Under the pieces are notes generated by a model. The model worked only from the letters and a program-made list of their open reading frames with translations, searched no databases and was not told the origin of the DNA. The position numbers and the translations under genes were made by a program. A stretch of DNA of 5,495 bases from Hungateiclostridiaceae bacterium UBA3922. GTDB taxonomy: Bacteria > Bacillota > Clostridia > Acetivibrionales > DTU013. The stretch is taken from assembly GCA_002386045.1 (NCBI GenBank), contig DGEQ01000018.1, forward strand, positions 1 through 5,495, read 5' to 3'. Positions 1-4,873 of this stretch are shown in pieces; within the stretch, counting starts at the first letter, position 1, and each line of letters opens with the position of its first letter.

Positions 1-77
1 TGGTATCGGCGGAGGGATTTGAACCCCCGACATTGCGGTTATGAGCCGCATGCTCTAGCCAACTGAGCTACGCCGCC
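1..77 (-). tRNA. tRNA-Met (anticodon CAT, elongator-like)
   Basis: Read on the minus strand this folds as a complete 77-nt tRNA with encoded CCA. It has acceptor strand GGCGGCG, U8-A9, a D-stem starting GCTC, anticodon stem TGCGG/CCGCA around loop CTCATAA (anticodon CAT complementary to bases 41-43), and a T-arm with TTCAAAT. The anticodon stem lacks the three G-C pairs typical of initiator tRNA, so this is an elongator-type CAT tRNA. The D-arm resembles elongator tRNA-Met, but a tRNA-Ile2 whose C34 becomes lysidine cannot be fully excluded. One oddity is that acceptor positions 2 and 71 are G and A, a mismatch, next to a G1-U72 wobble. The CCA falls exactly on base 1 of the window. Confidence 0.95.
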
Positions 78-184
78 ATCTCTCTGCCGGCCTGCAACGT
101 ATGCAGACCTGCCTGCGACCTGCAACCGCCTGTCCGCCTTGCTTTTGGCGTCAGCGGACCCGTGTCGGCCGGTCACGCTTTACT
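78..184 (-). other. GC-rich leader between promoter and tRNA
   Basis: About 100 nt lie between the predicted start site (near 178) and the tRNA 5' end, long for a single tRNA leader. Read on the minus strand it contains GTCCGC and GCGGAC, which can pair, and repeated ACCTGC-type words in the other orientation. I see no second tRNA and no reading frame with a ribosome-binding site. It would be removed from the precursor by RNase P. Whether it has any function is unknown. Confidence 0.4.
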
Positions 185-214
185 ATTGTAGCAGATAAAG
201 CAACATAAAGTCAA
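185..214 (-). promoter_or_regulatory. Sigma-A type promoter for the tRNA
   Basis: On the minus strand there is a -35 TTGACT (209-214), an 18-bp spacer and a -10 TACAAT (185-190). The TG one base upstream of the -10 makes an extended -10 element. Each hexamer matches the consensus at five of six positions. Transcription would start near 178 and run toward the tRNA. No gene lies between, so the tRNA is the obvious target. Confidence 0.8.
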
Positions 215-262
215 TAGCAAAGTTGCAACCATTATTTACAAATTCGCGGCGATACTGTCCCA

Positions 263-350
263 ATAATATTTTACCACAGAAAAACGCTTTTGTCTCCGGT
301 ATTTACATGTTTGCGAATAAATAACACATCATTACTCATAATATTTTACC
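263..350. repeat. Two direct copies of a 13-bp AT-rich word
   Basis: ATAATATTTTACC occurs at 263-275 and again at 338-350, exactly 75 bp apart, in the 310-bp gap between the tRNA and the acidic small protein gene. Both copies resemble a -10 element (TAATAT or CATAAT), but neither has a convincing -35 at proper spacing. They could be paired regulator sites or parts of the promoter for the downstream gene. The function is not determinable from sequence alone. Confidence 0.4.
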
Positions 351-387
351 GAAATTACAAAGAACCACCTTGGAACGGAGGTCGCAT

Positions 388-594
388 ATGTCTGACAGGG
401 ATGAGATTTTCGAGAGGATCAATGAACTGGCCCAAAATATCGATGAGGATCTCGAGTTTACCGATATCGAGCAGGTCGAGGAATTCCTGGATAACGTGGA
501 GAACCAGCAGTACGAGGAATACGACGAGATCGAAAGGCTTTATAATGAGCTGATGGAACTCTCTTTCTATGACGATGAAGAGAATGAACAATAG
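388..594 (+). CDS. Small, highly acidic protein of unknown function (68 aa)
   Basis: I do not recognise this family. The start is ATG 388, chosen because GGAGG at 377-381 sits six bases upstream; an in-frame TTG at 370 has no such site. Of 68 residues, 27 are Asp or Glu (9 D, 18 E), against three Arg and no Lys, giving a net charge near -24. The composition and heptad-like hydrophobics (Ile, Leu, Phe, Val) spread through it suggest a mostly helical cytoplasmic protein, perhaps a binding partner for a basic protein or nucleic-acid-binding protein; that role is inference. There is no signal peptide, membrane segment or cysteine. It appears monocistronic, since the next gene faces it from the minus strand. 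The good ribosome-binding site and biased composition support real coding, but no conserved motif confirms it. Confidence 0.75.
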   Translation: MSDRDEIFERINELAQNIDEDLEFTDIEQVEEFLDNVENQQYEEYDEIERLYNELMELSFYDDEENEQ

Positions 595-651
595 CGGCCG
601 TCTTCAGTCCGGCCGCAATCGACCGCAGTTCGGCGGATTCCTGTCTTTTTC
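594..651 (+). terminator. Possible terminator region after the acidic protein gene
   Basis: A perfect 7-bp inverted repeat GCGGCCG/CGGCCGC (594-600 and 610-616, 9-nt loop) begins on the last base of the stop codon. A second small stem CCGC/GCGG (623-626 and 633-636) follows, then a T-rich run at 644-650. The T run is seven bases from the second stem, so this is an imperfect intrinsic terminator at best. The remaining bases up to 732 hold no reading frame or RNA gene I can support. Confidence 0.3.
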
Positions 652-704
652 GCAGACCGTTGACCTCTTTTCATCAGTCACAGTCTCATTAGCCACTGGC
701 TGAA

Positions 705-728
705 CAGCCGCCCCTTAGGCGACCGCTG
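705..728 (-). other. Hairpin just downstream of the thioesterase gene
   Basis: CAGC/GCTG (705-708, 725-728) and CGCC/GGCG (709-712, 718-721) form a two-part stem with a 3-nt bulge and a 5-nt loop, five bases beyond the stop codon on the minus strand. No T run follows on either strand, so it is not a canonical terminator. It could be a 3'-end stabilising structure or part of a factor-dependent terminator. Confidence 0.3.
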
Positions 729-732
729 CTCA

Positions 733-1227
733 TTACCCGGAACACGCCGTGTTTTCAGACATCGCTTTCCGCCTTTTCAGTCTTTCCTCGCGCCTCCGGG
801 CGGCAGCCTCGAATTCCCTCTTTTCTTCTTCCGTTTCGGGGGACAGGCCGCACACTTCCACGGGCTTTCCTTCGGAATCGACCGCGACGAATGTCAGGTA
901 TGCCTTGCTGTTGAATTCCCTGTTTCCCGTCAGGAAATCCTCTGAATAGACATCTACGCGCACTTCCATCGAGGTCCGCCCGACCCAGGTCACTTTTGCC
1001 CTAAGGATCACGGCCCTGCCCTGCTTTACAGGATGCCTGAAATCGACGCTGTCGATGCAGGCCGTCACGACAGCACGGTTACTATGCCTCTGGGCGGCCA
1101 TCGCGCCTGCCACGTCGATGAAGTGCATGAGCCTGCCGCCCAGCAGATTGCCGAGCAGGTTGGTATCATTGGGCAGCACCAGTTCTGTCATCTCTACCAT
1201 GGATTCGCGCGGTGTTTTTGCTCTCAT
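733..1227 (-). CDS. Acyl-CoA thioesterase, hotdog fold (COG1607/BFIT-like)
   Basis: This 164-aa protein has the features of the acyl-CoA hydrolase family (YciA/ACOT relatives), cytoplasmic enzymes that hydrolyse acyl-CoA to free acid and CoA. The N-terminal hotdog helix region reads MTELVLPNDTN (13-23) followed by LLGGRLMHFIDVAGA (28-42). Asn23 and Asp38 sit where this family carries its active-site Asn and Asp. Further conserved blocks are DSVDFRHPVKQG (59-70) and the VGRTSMEV strand (82-89). Residues 131-154 are a charged, probably helical Glu/Arg tail, common in this family. The start is ATG 1227, with GGGAG at 1233-1237 five bases upstream; upstream in-frame Met codons (for example 1311) lack this and would add residues unlike the family. 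Substrate preference cannot be read from sequence. It is transcribed alone, converging on the acidic protein gene. The family assignment is secure; the physiological role is not. Confidence 0.93.
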   Translation of the reverse strand: MRAKTPRESMVEMTELVLPNDTNLLGNLLGGRLMHFIDVAGAMAAQRHSNRAVVTACIDSVDFRHPVKQGRAVILRAKVTWVGRTSMEVRVDVYSEDFLTGNREFNSKAYLTFVAVDSEGKPVEVCGLSPETEEEKREFEAAARRREERLKRRKAMSENTACSG

Positions 1228-1249
1228 ATCCACTCCCTCAATCCTTTCC

Positions 1250-1278
1250 TTTATAGCTGAAAAACTCGTCTTTGCTGA
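1250..1278 (-). promoter_or_regulatory. Weak candidate promoter for the thioesterase gene
   Basis: On the minus strand TATAAA (1250-1255) lies 17 bp from TCAGCA (1273-1278), a poor -35. Transcription would start near 1243, leaving a very short leader before the ribosome-binding site. An alternative is TTGGTA (1405-1410) with TGTTAT (1383-1388) at a 16-bp spacing. Neither is strong. The 1228-1489 gap otherwise holds only a small palindrome, CGTAA-AG-TTACG (1430-1441), and no gene. Confidence 0.25.
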
Positions 1279-1489
1279 CCATATATCCATATGTGCCCGG
1301 ATGCCCGCCATAACCGAATCGGGGCGCTCCGGTCCCGGTCCGTCCGCCGGGCACTGTCATCGGCAGGGCCATCCAGTGCCGGATAACATGCCGTTTTTTA
1401 TTCATACCAATGTTTCCGGATTTTAAACCCGTAAAGTTACGTTTGCAGACGACTGCCGTCCGCCTGCCCCCGGACTGCCCCCCGCCGGT

Positions 1490-2203
1490 TCAGTCCAGCC
1501 CCTGTGCGGCAGCCTTCAGTGCCTCCATATCCCTGATCCTCACCGACGACCTGTGGAAATCTATCATCCCCTCGTCCCGCATCCTGCACATCTCCCGTGA
1601 CAGGGAAGGCCTGGCCACATTGAGGAAGTCCGCCAGTTCATTCCTGTTCATCGACAGCATGAATGTCGTTTTCCCGTTTTTCTTATATTGCTCCAGTAAA
1701 AAGCTCGCAATCCTGCCCCGTATGCTCTTTATAGACAGGTATTCCAGCTGGCGGTTGAGCGTCAGCGCTTTGCGGGACAGTATCCCGAGCATGTTCATGA
1801 TCAGTTTCGTATGGGCGATGCAGGATCGCGAACATTGCCCCACAAGTTTGTCAGCCGGCACATACATAACCGTGCAGTCCGTGTGTGCTATTATGGTCGC
1901 AGGCCATTTGCGCGCACCAGTGAACGCGGCCATTTCACCGAACAGTTCTCCCCTTCCGAGGATGTCGAAAACCAGCCTCTCACCGGCTACATTCTCCTTG
2001 ACCACGGCCACCTGCCCGTCGACCACCACGCCGATGCCCTCGAATGGGTCCCCCGCCATGTTGATGACATCGTTCCTGCCGAAGCTGCGGACCCGGAAAT
2101 CAAGGCATGTCAGGAGCGCCGACAGTTCCTCGCCGTTCATTTCCCTGAAAAGCATGCAGTCCCTGGCCGTGTTTTTTATCATTTCTATATGCTTTAGCTC
2201 CAC
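1490..2203 (-). CDS. hcpR: Crp/Fnr-family regulator, probable HcpR
   Basis: This 237-aa protein has the two-domain Crp/Fnr layout. A cNMP-type beta-roll sensor occupies about residues 18-118, including GRGELFGEMAAFTG (83-96). A long dimer helix follows (about 122-155), then a winged helix-turn-helix (about 180-225) whose recognition helix contains VARPSLSREMCRM (196-208), the usual DNA-contact region. The start is GTG 2203, preceded by AGGTGAG at 2208-2214; ATG 2182 is a weaker alternative. The Cys residues are at 16, 33, 110, 124, 128 and 206, without the N-terminal Fe-S cysteine cluster of E. coli FNR. It is divergent from hcp with one palindromic site between them. HcpR proteins are known activators of hcp in response to nitrosative stress, and that context is the reason for the name. 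Regulator family is certain; HcpR identity is a strong inference. Confidence 0.85.
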   Translation of the reverse strand: MELKHIEMIKNTARDCMLFREMNGEELSALLTCLDFRVRSFGRNDVINMAGDPFEGIGVVVDGQVAVVKENVAGERLVFDILGRGELFGEMAAFTGARKWPATIIAHTDCTVMYVPADKLVGQCSRSCIAHTKLIMNMLGILSRKALTLNRQLEYLSIKSIRGRIASFLLEQYKKNGKTTFMLSMNRNELADFLNVARPSLSREMCRMRDEGMIDFHRSSVRIRDMEALKAAAQGLD

Positions 2204-2227
2204 TCATCTCACCTTTTATTTACTTTT

Positions 2228-2243
2228 TGTAACCTTAGTTACA
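2228..2243. promoter_or_regulatory. Fnr/HcpR-type operator palindrome
   Basis: TGTAAC-CTTA-GTTACA is a perfect inverted repeat with 6-bp arms and a 4-bp centre. The core GTAAC-N4-GTTAC matches the 5-4-5 architecture of Crp/Fnr sites. Its centre (2235.5) is 41.5 bp upstream of the predicted hcp start at 2277, the position of class II activator sites. It is also about 16 bp inside the predicted hcpR transcript, a repressing position. One site therefore predicts activation of hcp and autorepression of the regulator. Confidence 0.8.
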
Positions 2244-2257
2244 GATTTGATACCTGG

Positions 2258-2286
2258 ATTATACTACAATAGACTTGTCAAGACAA
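2258..2286 (-). promoter_or_regulatory. hcpR promoter
   Basis: On the minus strand there is a perfect -10 TATAAT (2258-2263), a 17-bp spacer and a -35 TTGTCT (2281-2286, four of six matches). The predicted start is near 2251, giving a leader of about 48 nt to the GTG. The -10 elements of hcpR and hcp are side by side on opposite strands, so polymerase could not occupy both promoters at once. Confidence 0.65.
2265..2270 (+). promoter_or_regulatory. hcp promoter -10 element, activator dependent
   Basis: TACAAT (2265-2270) matches the -10 consensus at five of six positions and predicts a start near 2277. The corresponding -35 position (about 2242-2247, CAGATT) is not a recognisable -35. The operator covers this area, as expected for a promoter that needs a Crp/Fnr activator. 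TATACT (2260-2265) is an alternative -10. Confidence 0.6.
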
Positions 2287-2350
2287 CAGGGCCGGCAGCC
2301 GCGAGCGGATACATATGATGGCGCGGGCCGGCCGGGATCGGGCTGACAAA

Positions 2351-2377
2351 CCGGCGGCACAGCGTTTTGGCCGCCGG
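2351..2377 (+). other. Hairpin in the hcp 5' untranslated region
   Basis: CCGGCGGC (2351-2358) pairs perfectly with GCCGCCGG (2370-2377) around an 11-nt loop. It lies midway in the roughly 143-nt leader between the predicted hcp start site and the ATG. No T run follows, so it is not an intrinsic terminator. GGGCCGG words at 2289, 2325 and 2376 offer alternative pairings. It may affect mRNA stability or translation; there is no evidence for a known riboswitch. Confidence 0.4.
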
Positions 2378-2419
2378 GCCGGAAAAATACATGGCAACAT
2401 TACGAAAGGGGAGTATCGA

Positions 2420-3982
2420 ATGAGCAGTATGTTTTGTTTTCAGTGTGAACAGACCGCAGGCGGAAAGGGATGCACAAGGGCAGGTGTCTGCGGCAAAACC
2501 GCGGAAGTGTCCAATAGCCAGGACGAACTTACCGGAGCGTTGATCGGCCTCGCAAGGGCGGCAGAGAAAACCTCACCGGCAAGGAATACGGATGAACTGA
2601 TGCTGGAGGGGTTGTTTACCACTATCACCAATGTGAATTTTGACAAGGAACGTGTCGATGATGTGACCAGGCGGGTCAGGGAAGAAAAAGCGAGGCTCGG
2701 CGGCGCCGAGGATTTCCCTGCCGACAGGCTCTGGACCGGCGATGAGGATATAGTATCGCTGCGCTCGACCCTGCTGCTGGGTCTGAGGGGCATGGCAGCA
2801 TATGCATACCATGCTTTTGTTCTCGGCAGGGAGGACAGGGAAGTAATGGCCTGGTTCTACAAGGGAATGAGAGCCCTGGGAGAAGAGCATTCGGTCGAGG
2901 AATGGCTGGACCTGCTCATGGAATTCGGGCATGTCAACCTCAGGTGCATGGCTCTGCTGGACGGCGCGAACACCGGTGAATTCGGGCATCCTGTGCCGAC
3001 AAAAGTCTCGCTGACGGTCGAGAAGGGACCGTTTATAGTAGTCAGCGGTCACGACCTGCATGATCTGAAGCAACTGCTCGAACAGACCGAGGGCAGGGGG
3101 ATCAACATATACACCCACGGTGAAATGCTGCCGGCCCACGGGTATCCGGAACTTAAGAAATACTCCCACCTGAAGGGCAACTTCGGCACGGCATGGCAGA
3201 ACCAGCAGAAGGAATTCGCCGATGTACCGGGAGCATTCCTGTTCACCACCAACTGCCTCATGCCTCCGAAGCCGTCCTATGCCGACCGTGTTTTCACGAC
3301 GGCAGTGGTCGCATACCCGGGACTTGTCCACATACCTGAAGTCAATGGCAAAAAGGATTTCGGTCCCGTGATCGACAAGGCGCTCGAACTGGGCGGATGG
3401 CCTGAAGACAGGCATTTCACCGGCATAAACGGCGGTTCGTGGGTAATGACCGGCTTCGCGCGCAACACCGTACTGGGTGCCGCAGAAACTGTCATTGAGG
3501 CCGTAAAAAGCGGAGCCATCAGGCACTTCTTCCTGGTAGGCGGCTGCGATGGGGCAAAACCGGGCAGGAATTATTACACGGAGTTCGTGAAGAATACGCC
3601 GAAGGATACGGTTATCCTGACGCTCGCATGCGGCAAGTTCCGGTTCAACGACCTTGACCTGGGCGAGATCGGCGGATTGCCGAGGATCATGGACATGGGC
3701 CAGTGCAATGACGCCTATTCCGCGATCCAGGTGGCGATAGCGCTTGCCGGGGCGTTCAACTGCACCGTGAACGAACTGCCGCTGACGCTCGTGCTGTCAT
3801 GGTATGAGCAGAAGGCAGTCTGCATCCTGCTGACGCTGCTGGCGCTCGGGCTTAAAAACATATACATCGGCCCGTCACTTCCGGCATTCTTCTCATCCAA
3901 CGTGCTGAAAGTGCTGGTCGACAAGTTCGGGATCAAGCCGATATCCACTCCCGAGGAAGACCTGAAGGCGATCCTGGGATGA
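2420..3982 (+). CDS. hcp: Hydroxylamine reductase / hybrid-cluster protein, class I
   Basis: This 520-aa cytoplasmic iron-sulfur protein reduces hydroxylamine to ammonia in vitro; in bacteria HCP is linked to NO reduction and protein S-nitrosylation. The start is ATG 2420, with AAAGGGGAG (2405-2413) six bases upstream. The N-terminal cysteines C6, C9, C18 and C24 have the 2-8-5 spacing of anaerobe class I enzymes, binding the [4Fe-4S] cluster. The hybrid Fe-S-O cluster ligands known from Desulfovibrio HCP are all present in their motifs: H211 (GHDL), E235 (HGEML), C279 (TTNCL), C376 (GGCDG), C404 (LACGK), C429 (GQCND), and E463 with K465 (WYEQKAV). Length is near that of characterised class I enzymes (about 550). 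It is monocistronic with its own terminator. No hcr-type reductase gene is adjacent, so the electron donor is not identifiable here. The enzyme looks intact. Confidence 0.98.
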   Translation: MSSMFCFQCEQTAGGKGCTRAGVCGKTAEVSNSQDELTGALIGLARAAEKTSPARNTDELMLEGLFTTITNVNFDKERVDDVTRRVREEKARLGGAEDFPADRLWTGDEDIVSLRSTLLLGLRGMAAYAYHAFVLGREDREVMAWFYKGMRALGEEHSVEEWLDLLMEFGHVNLRCMALLDGANTGEFGHPVPTKVSLTVEKGPFIVVSGHDLHDLKQLLEQTEGRGINIYTHGEMLPAHGYPELKKYSHLKGNFGTAWQNQQKEFADVPGAFLFTTNCLMPPKPSYADRVFTTAVVAYPGLVHIPEVNGKKDFGPVIDKALELGGWPEDRHFTGINGGSWVMTGFARNTVLGAAETVIEAVKSGAIRHFFLVGGCDGAKPGRNYYTEFVKNTPKDTVILTLACGKFRFNDLDLGEIGGLPRIMDMGQCNDAYSAIQVAIALAGAFNCTVNELPLTLVLSWYEQKAVCILLTLLALGLKNIYIGPSLPAFFSSNVLKVLVDKFGIKPISTPEEDLKAILG

Positions 3983-3990
3983 TGGGTGAC

Positions 3991-4006
3991 CAGGGCACAC
4001 GCCCTG
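3991..4006 (+). other. Small hairpin after the hcp stop codon
   Basis: CAGGGC (3991-3996) and GCCCTG (4001-4006) form a perfect 6-bp stem with an ACAC loop, eight bases after the stop. It precedes the main terminator and lacks a T run of its own. It probably contributes to the 3'-end structure of the hcp mRNA. Confidence 0.4.
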
Positions 4007-4021
4007 CAGGGTTTAGTATAA

Positions 4022-4063
4022 AAGGAGCCTGTATAGTCCAGTACTGACAGGCTCCTTCTCTAT
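4022..4063. terminator. Intrinsic terminator, probably bidirectional
   Basis: AAGGAGCCTGT (4022-4032) pairs perfectly with ACAGGCTCCTT (4047-4057) over 11 bp, with a 14-nt loop that can extend the stem. On the plus strand it is followed by TTCTCTATT, ending hcp transcripts 40 bp after the stop codon. On the minus strand the same stem is followed by TTTTATA, so it can also stop transcripts of the membrane protein gene coming from the right. Converging genes sharing one terminator is a common economy. Confidence 0.85.
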
Positions 4064-4134
4064 TGCCGGCAACCGCCGTTATCGCCGATAAATGCTGTTA
4101 TTGCCGGTAGTTTTGCTATCGACGGCAACTGTTC
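4061..4134. repeat. Degenerate 19-bp tandem repeat, four units
   Basis: Four units begin at 4061, 4080, 4099 and 4117 (periods 19, 19, 18), each opening with TAT(T/C)G(C/A)CG followed by a purine-rich tail such as GCAAC or ATAAA. Several cores are themselves palindromic: TTGCCGGCAA at 4063-4072 and TTATCGCCGATAA at 4079-4091. The array sits between the hcp terminator and the 3' end of the minus-strand membrane protein gene. Unit conservation is moderate, so this could be an old repeat, an array of protein-binding sites or a decayed element. Confidence 0.55.
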
Positions 4135-4147
4135 ATCCGTAAGATCC

Positions 4148-4795
4148 TTAATCAGCCGATCCGTCAGCCACACCGATCATCCCGGCCGTATCAACCGATG
4201 GCATCACGGCATCCAGTTTTATCCCGGAATCCACAGTAACATCCGTAAGTTCAAAAGCCTTGACATCAGTCATGAAATATTCCTTCACGCTGTCTTCGCC
4301 GATGTTTCCCCCGAAATCCATGCCCGCAGGATCGGCGATATCACCAAAGTAATCTTCCGGTGCACTGAAATTAGGCTCGAAACTGACCAGCACGCCATTC
4401 CCGTCCTGCAGGCCGGCGCCGCCGTCACCCCGATCCGGCAGGAGCTGTATCCCGTGCCGGCTGGACGTATTGGTGCTCCCATACCACCTGGTTCGCTCAT
4501 CCTGCGGCGCTTTTTTCACATCCGCCAGGCTCCCGCGGTTAAACTCCGTTACGTTCCCGCGTTTATCTTCCGTCCTGTTCCCGCGGTCATCTTCGATATA
4601 TCGTTCGTAGCTCCTGTAGTATGTCCCGCTGCTCCTGTCACTGCCCTCATTTATTTTTTTGAACACATTGATGATCACAATGAAAAGAAAAACGATAAAA
4701 ATGAGTCCGCTCAAAGAATACCACCCCGTTAAATTATACGTTTCGAGGAAGCAGTATGCATCCCATCCAGTCCGGCATTGCGGGATCACGGGCAA
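4148..4795 (-). CDS. Single-pass membrane protein of unknown function with three 8-residue repeats
   Basis: I do not recognise this 215-aa protein. One hydrophobic segment spans about residues 28-44, followed by lysines 46-47, which favours the C-terminal part lying in the cytoplasm. Residues 68-91 are three 8-residue repeats: EDDRGNRT, EDKRGNVT and EFNRGSLA, sharing xRG(N/S). The tail (about 120-215) is low in Lys/Arg, rich in Asp, Glu and Gly, and lacks known motifs. No signal peptidase site is evident. The start is a TTG at 4795, supported by AAAGG at 4802-4806 with six-base spacing and a promoter just upstream; GTG 4789 is an in-frame alternative, so the N-terminus is uncertain. It converges on hcp and shares its terminator, and is divergent from the 41-aa membrane peptide. 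Coding is supported by the membrane segment and in-frame repeat, but there is no homology evidence. Confidence 0.65.
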   Translation of the reverse strand: MPVIPQCRTGWDAYCFLETYNLTGWYSLSGLIFIVFLFIVIINVFKKINEGSDRSSGTYYRSYERYIEDDRGNRTEDKRGNVTEFNRGSLADVKKAPQDERTRWYGSTNTSSRHGIQLLPDRGDGGAGLQDGNGVLVSFEPNFSAPEDYFGDIADPAGMDFGGNIGEDSVKEYFMTDVKAFELTDVTVDSGIKLDAVMPSVDTAGMIGVADGSAD

Positions 4796-4828
4796 TAGCT
4801 GCCTTTATCGGCAATGGCCGGGGGCAAT
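4791..4828. repeat. Short GGCAAT repeat elements at the 5' end of the membrane protein gene
   Basis: GGCAAT occurs at 4791, 4810 and 4823 (periods 19 and 13), the middle copy within TTATCGGCAA (4805-4814). On the opposite strand these read ATTGCC and TTGCCGATAA, resembling the cores of the 19-bp repeats at 4061-4134. Related elements therefore lie at both ends of the same gene, in inverted orientation. They overlap its start codon, ribosome-binding site and promoter region. Confidence 0.4.
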
Positions 4829-4854
4829 TACATAAAACCTTACAGATCAGCCAA
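4827..4854 (-). promoter_or_regulatory. Candidate promoter for the repeat-bearing membrane protein gene
   Basis: On the minus strand TTGGCT (4849-4854) and TGTAAT (4827-4832) are separated by 16 bp, matching consensus at four and five of six positions. The start site would be near 4820, giving a leader of about 25 nt containing AAAGG before the TTG at 4795. The arrangement is coherent but the hexamers are not strong. Confidence 0.4.
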
Positions 4855-4873
4855 TAATATTATCGGTGATATT

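Noticed and set aside
290..553. 87-aa open frame on the plus strand overlapping the acidic gene
   Set aside because: It lies out of frame with the 68-aa gene, has no ribosome-binding site, and its residue make-up (many Ser, Arg, Asn) is typical of a shadow frame.
1228..1311. Upstream start at 1311 for the thioesterase
   Set aside because: The extra 28 residues do not resemble the family and lack a ribosome-binding site, whereas ATG 1227 has GGGAG at good spacing.
1430..1441. CGTAA-AG-TTACG as a second HcpR site
   Set aside because: The arm spacing is two bases instead of four and the arms differ from TGTAAC/GTTACA, so it does not match the 5-4-5 Fnr-type layout.
1410..2318. 302-aa open frame on the plus strand
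   Set aside because: It runs antisense through the whole hcpR gene, has no ribosome-binding site and no recognisable domain, while the opposite strand encodes a clear Crp/Fnr protein.
2315..2419. 35-residue N-terminal extension of Hcp from ATG 2315
   Set aside because: There is no ribosome-binding site at 2315, an excellent one precedes ATG 2420, and class I Hcp proteins begin just before the first Cys motif.
2277..2419. Riboswitch in the hcp leader
   Set aside because: Only a simple GC-rich hairpin is seen; no conserved aptamer motif and no terminator or anti-terminator pair could be identified.
2573..3526. 317-aa open frame on the minus strand inside hcp
   Set aside because: hcp on the plus strand has every cluster ligand and a proper start; this antisense frame is a by-product of its codon use.
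4061..4134. CRISPR array
   Set aside because: The units are contiguous and degenerate with an 18-19 bp period; there are no identical repeats separated by unique spacers and no cas genes.
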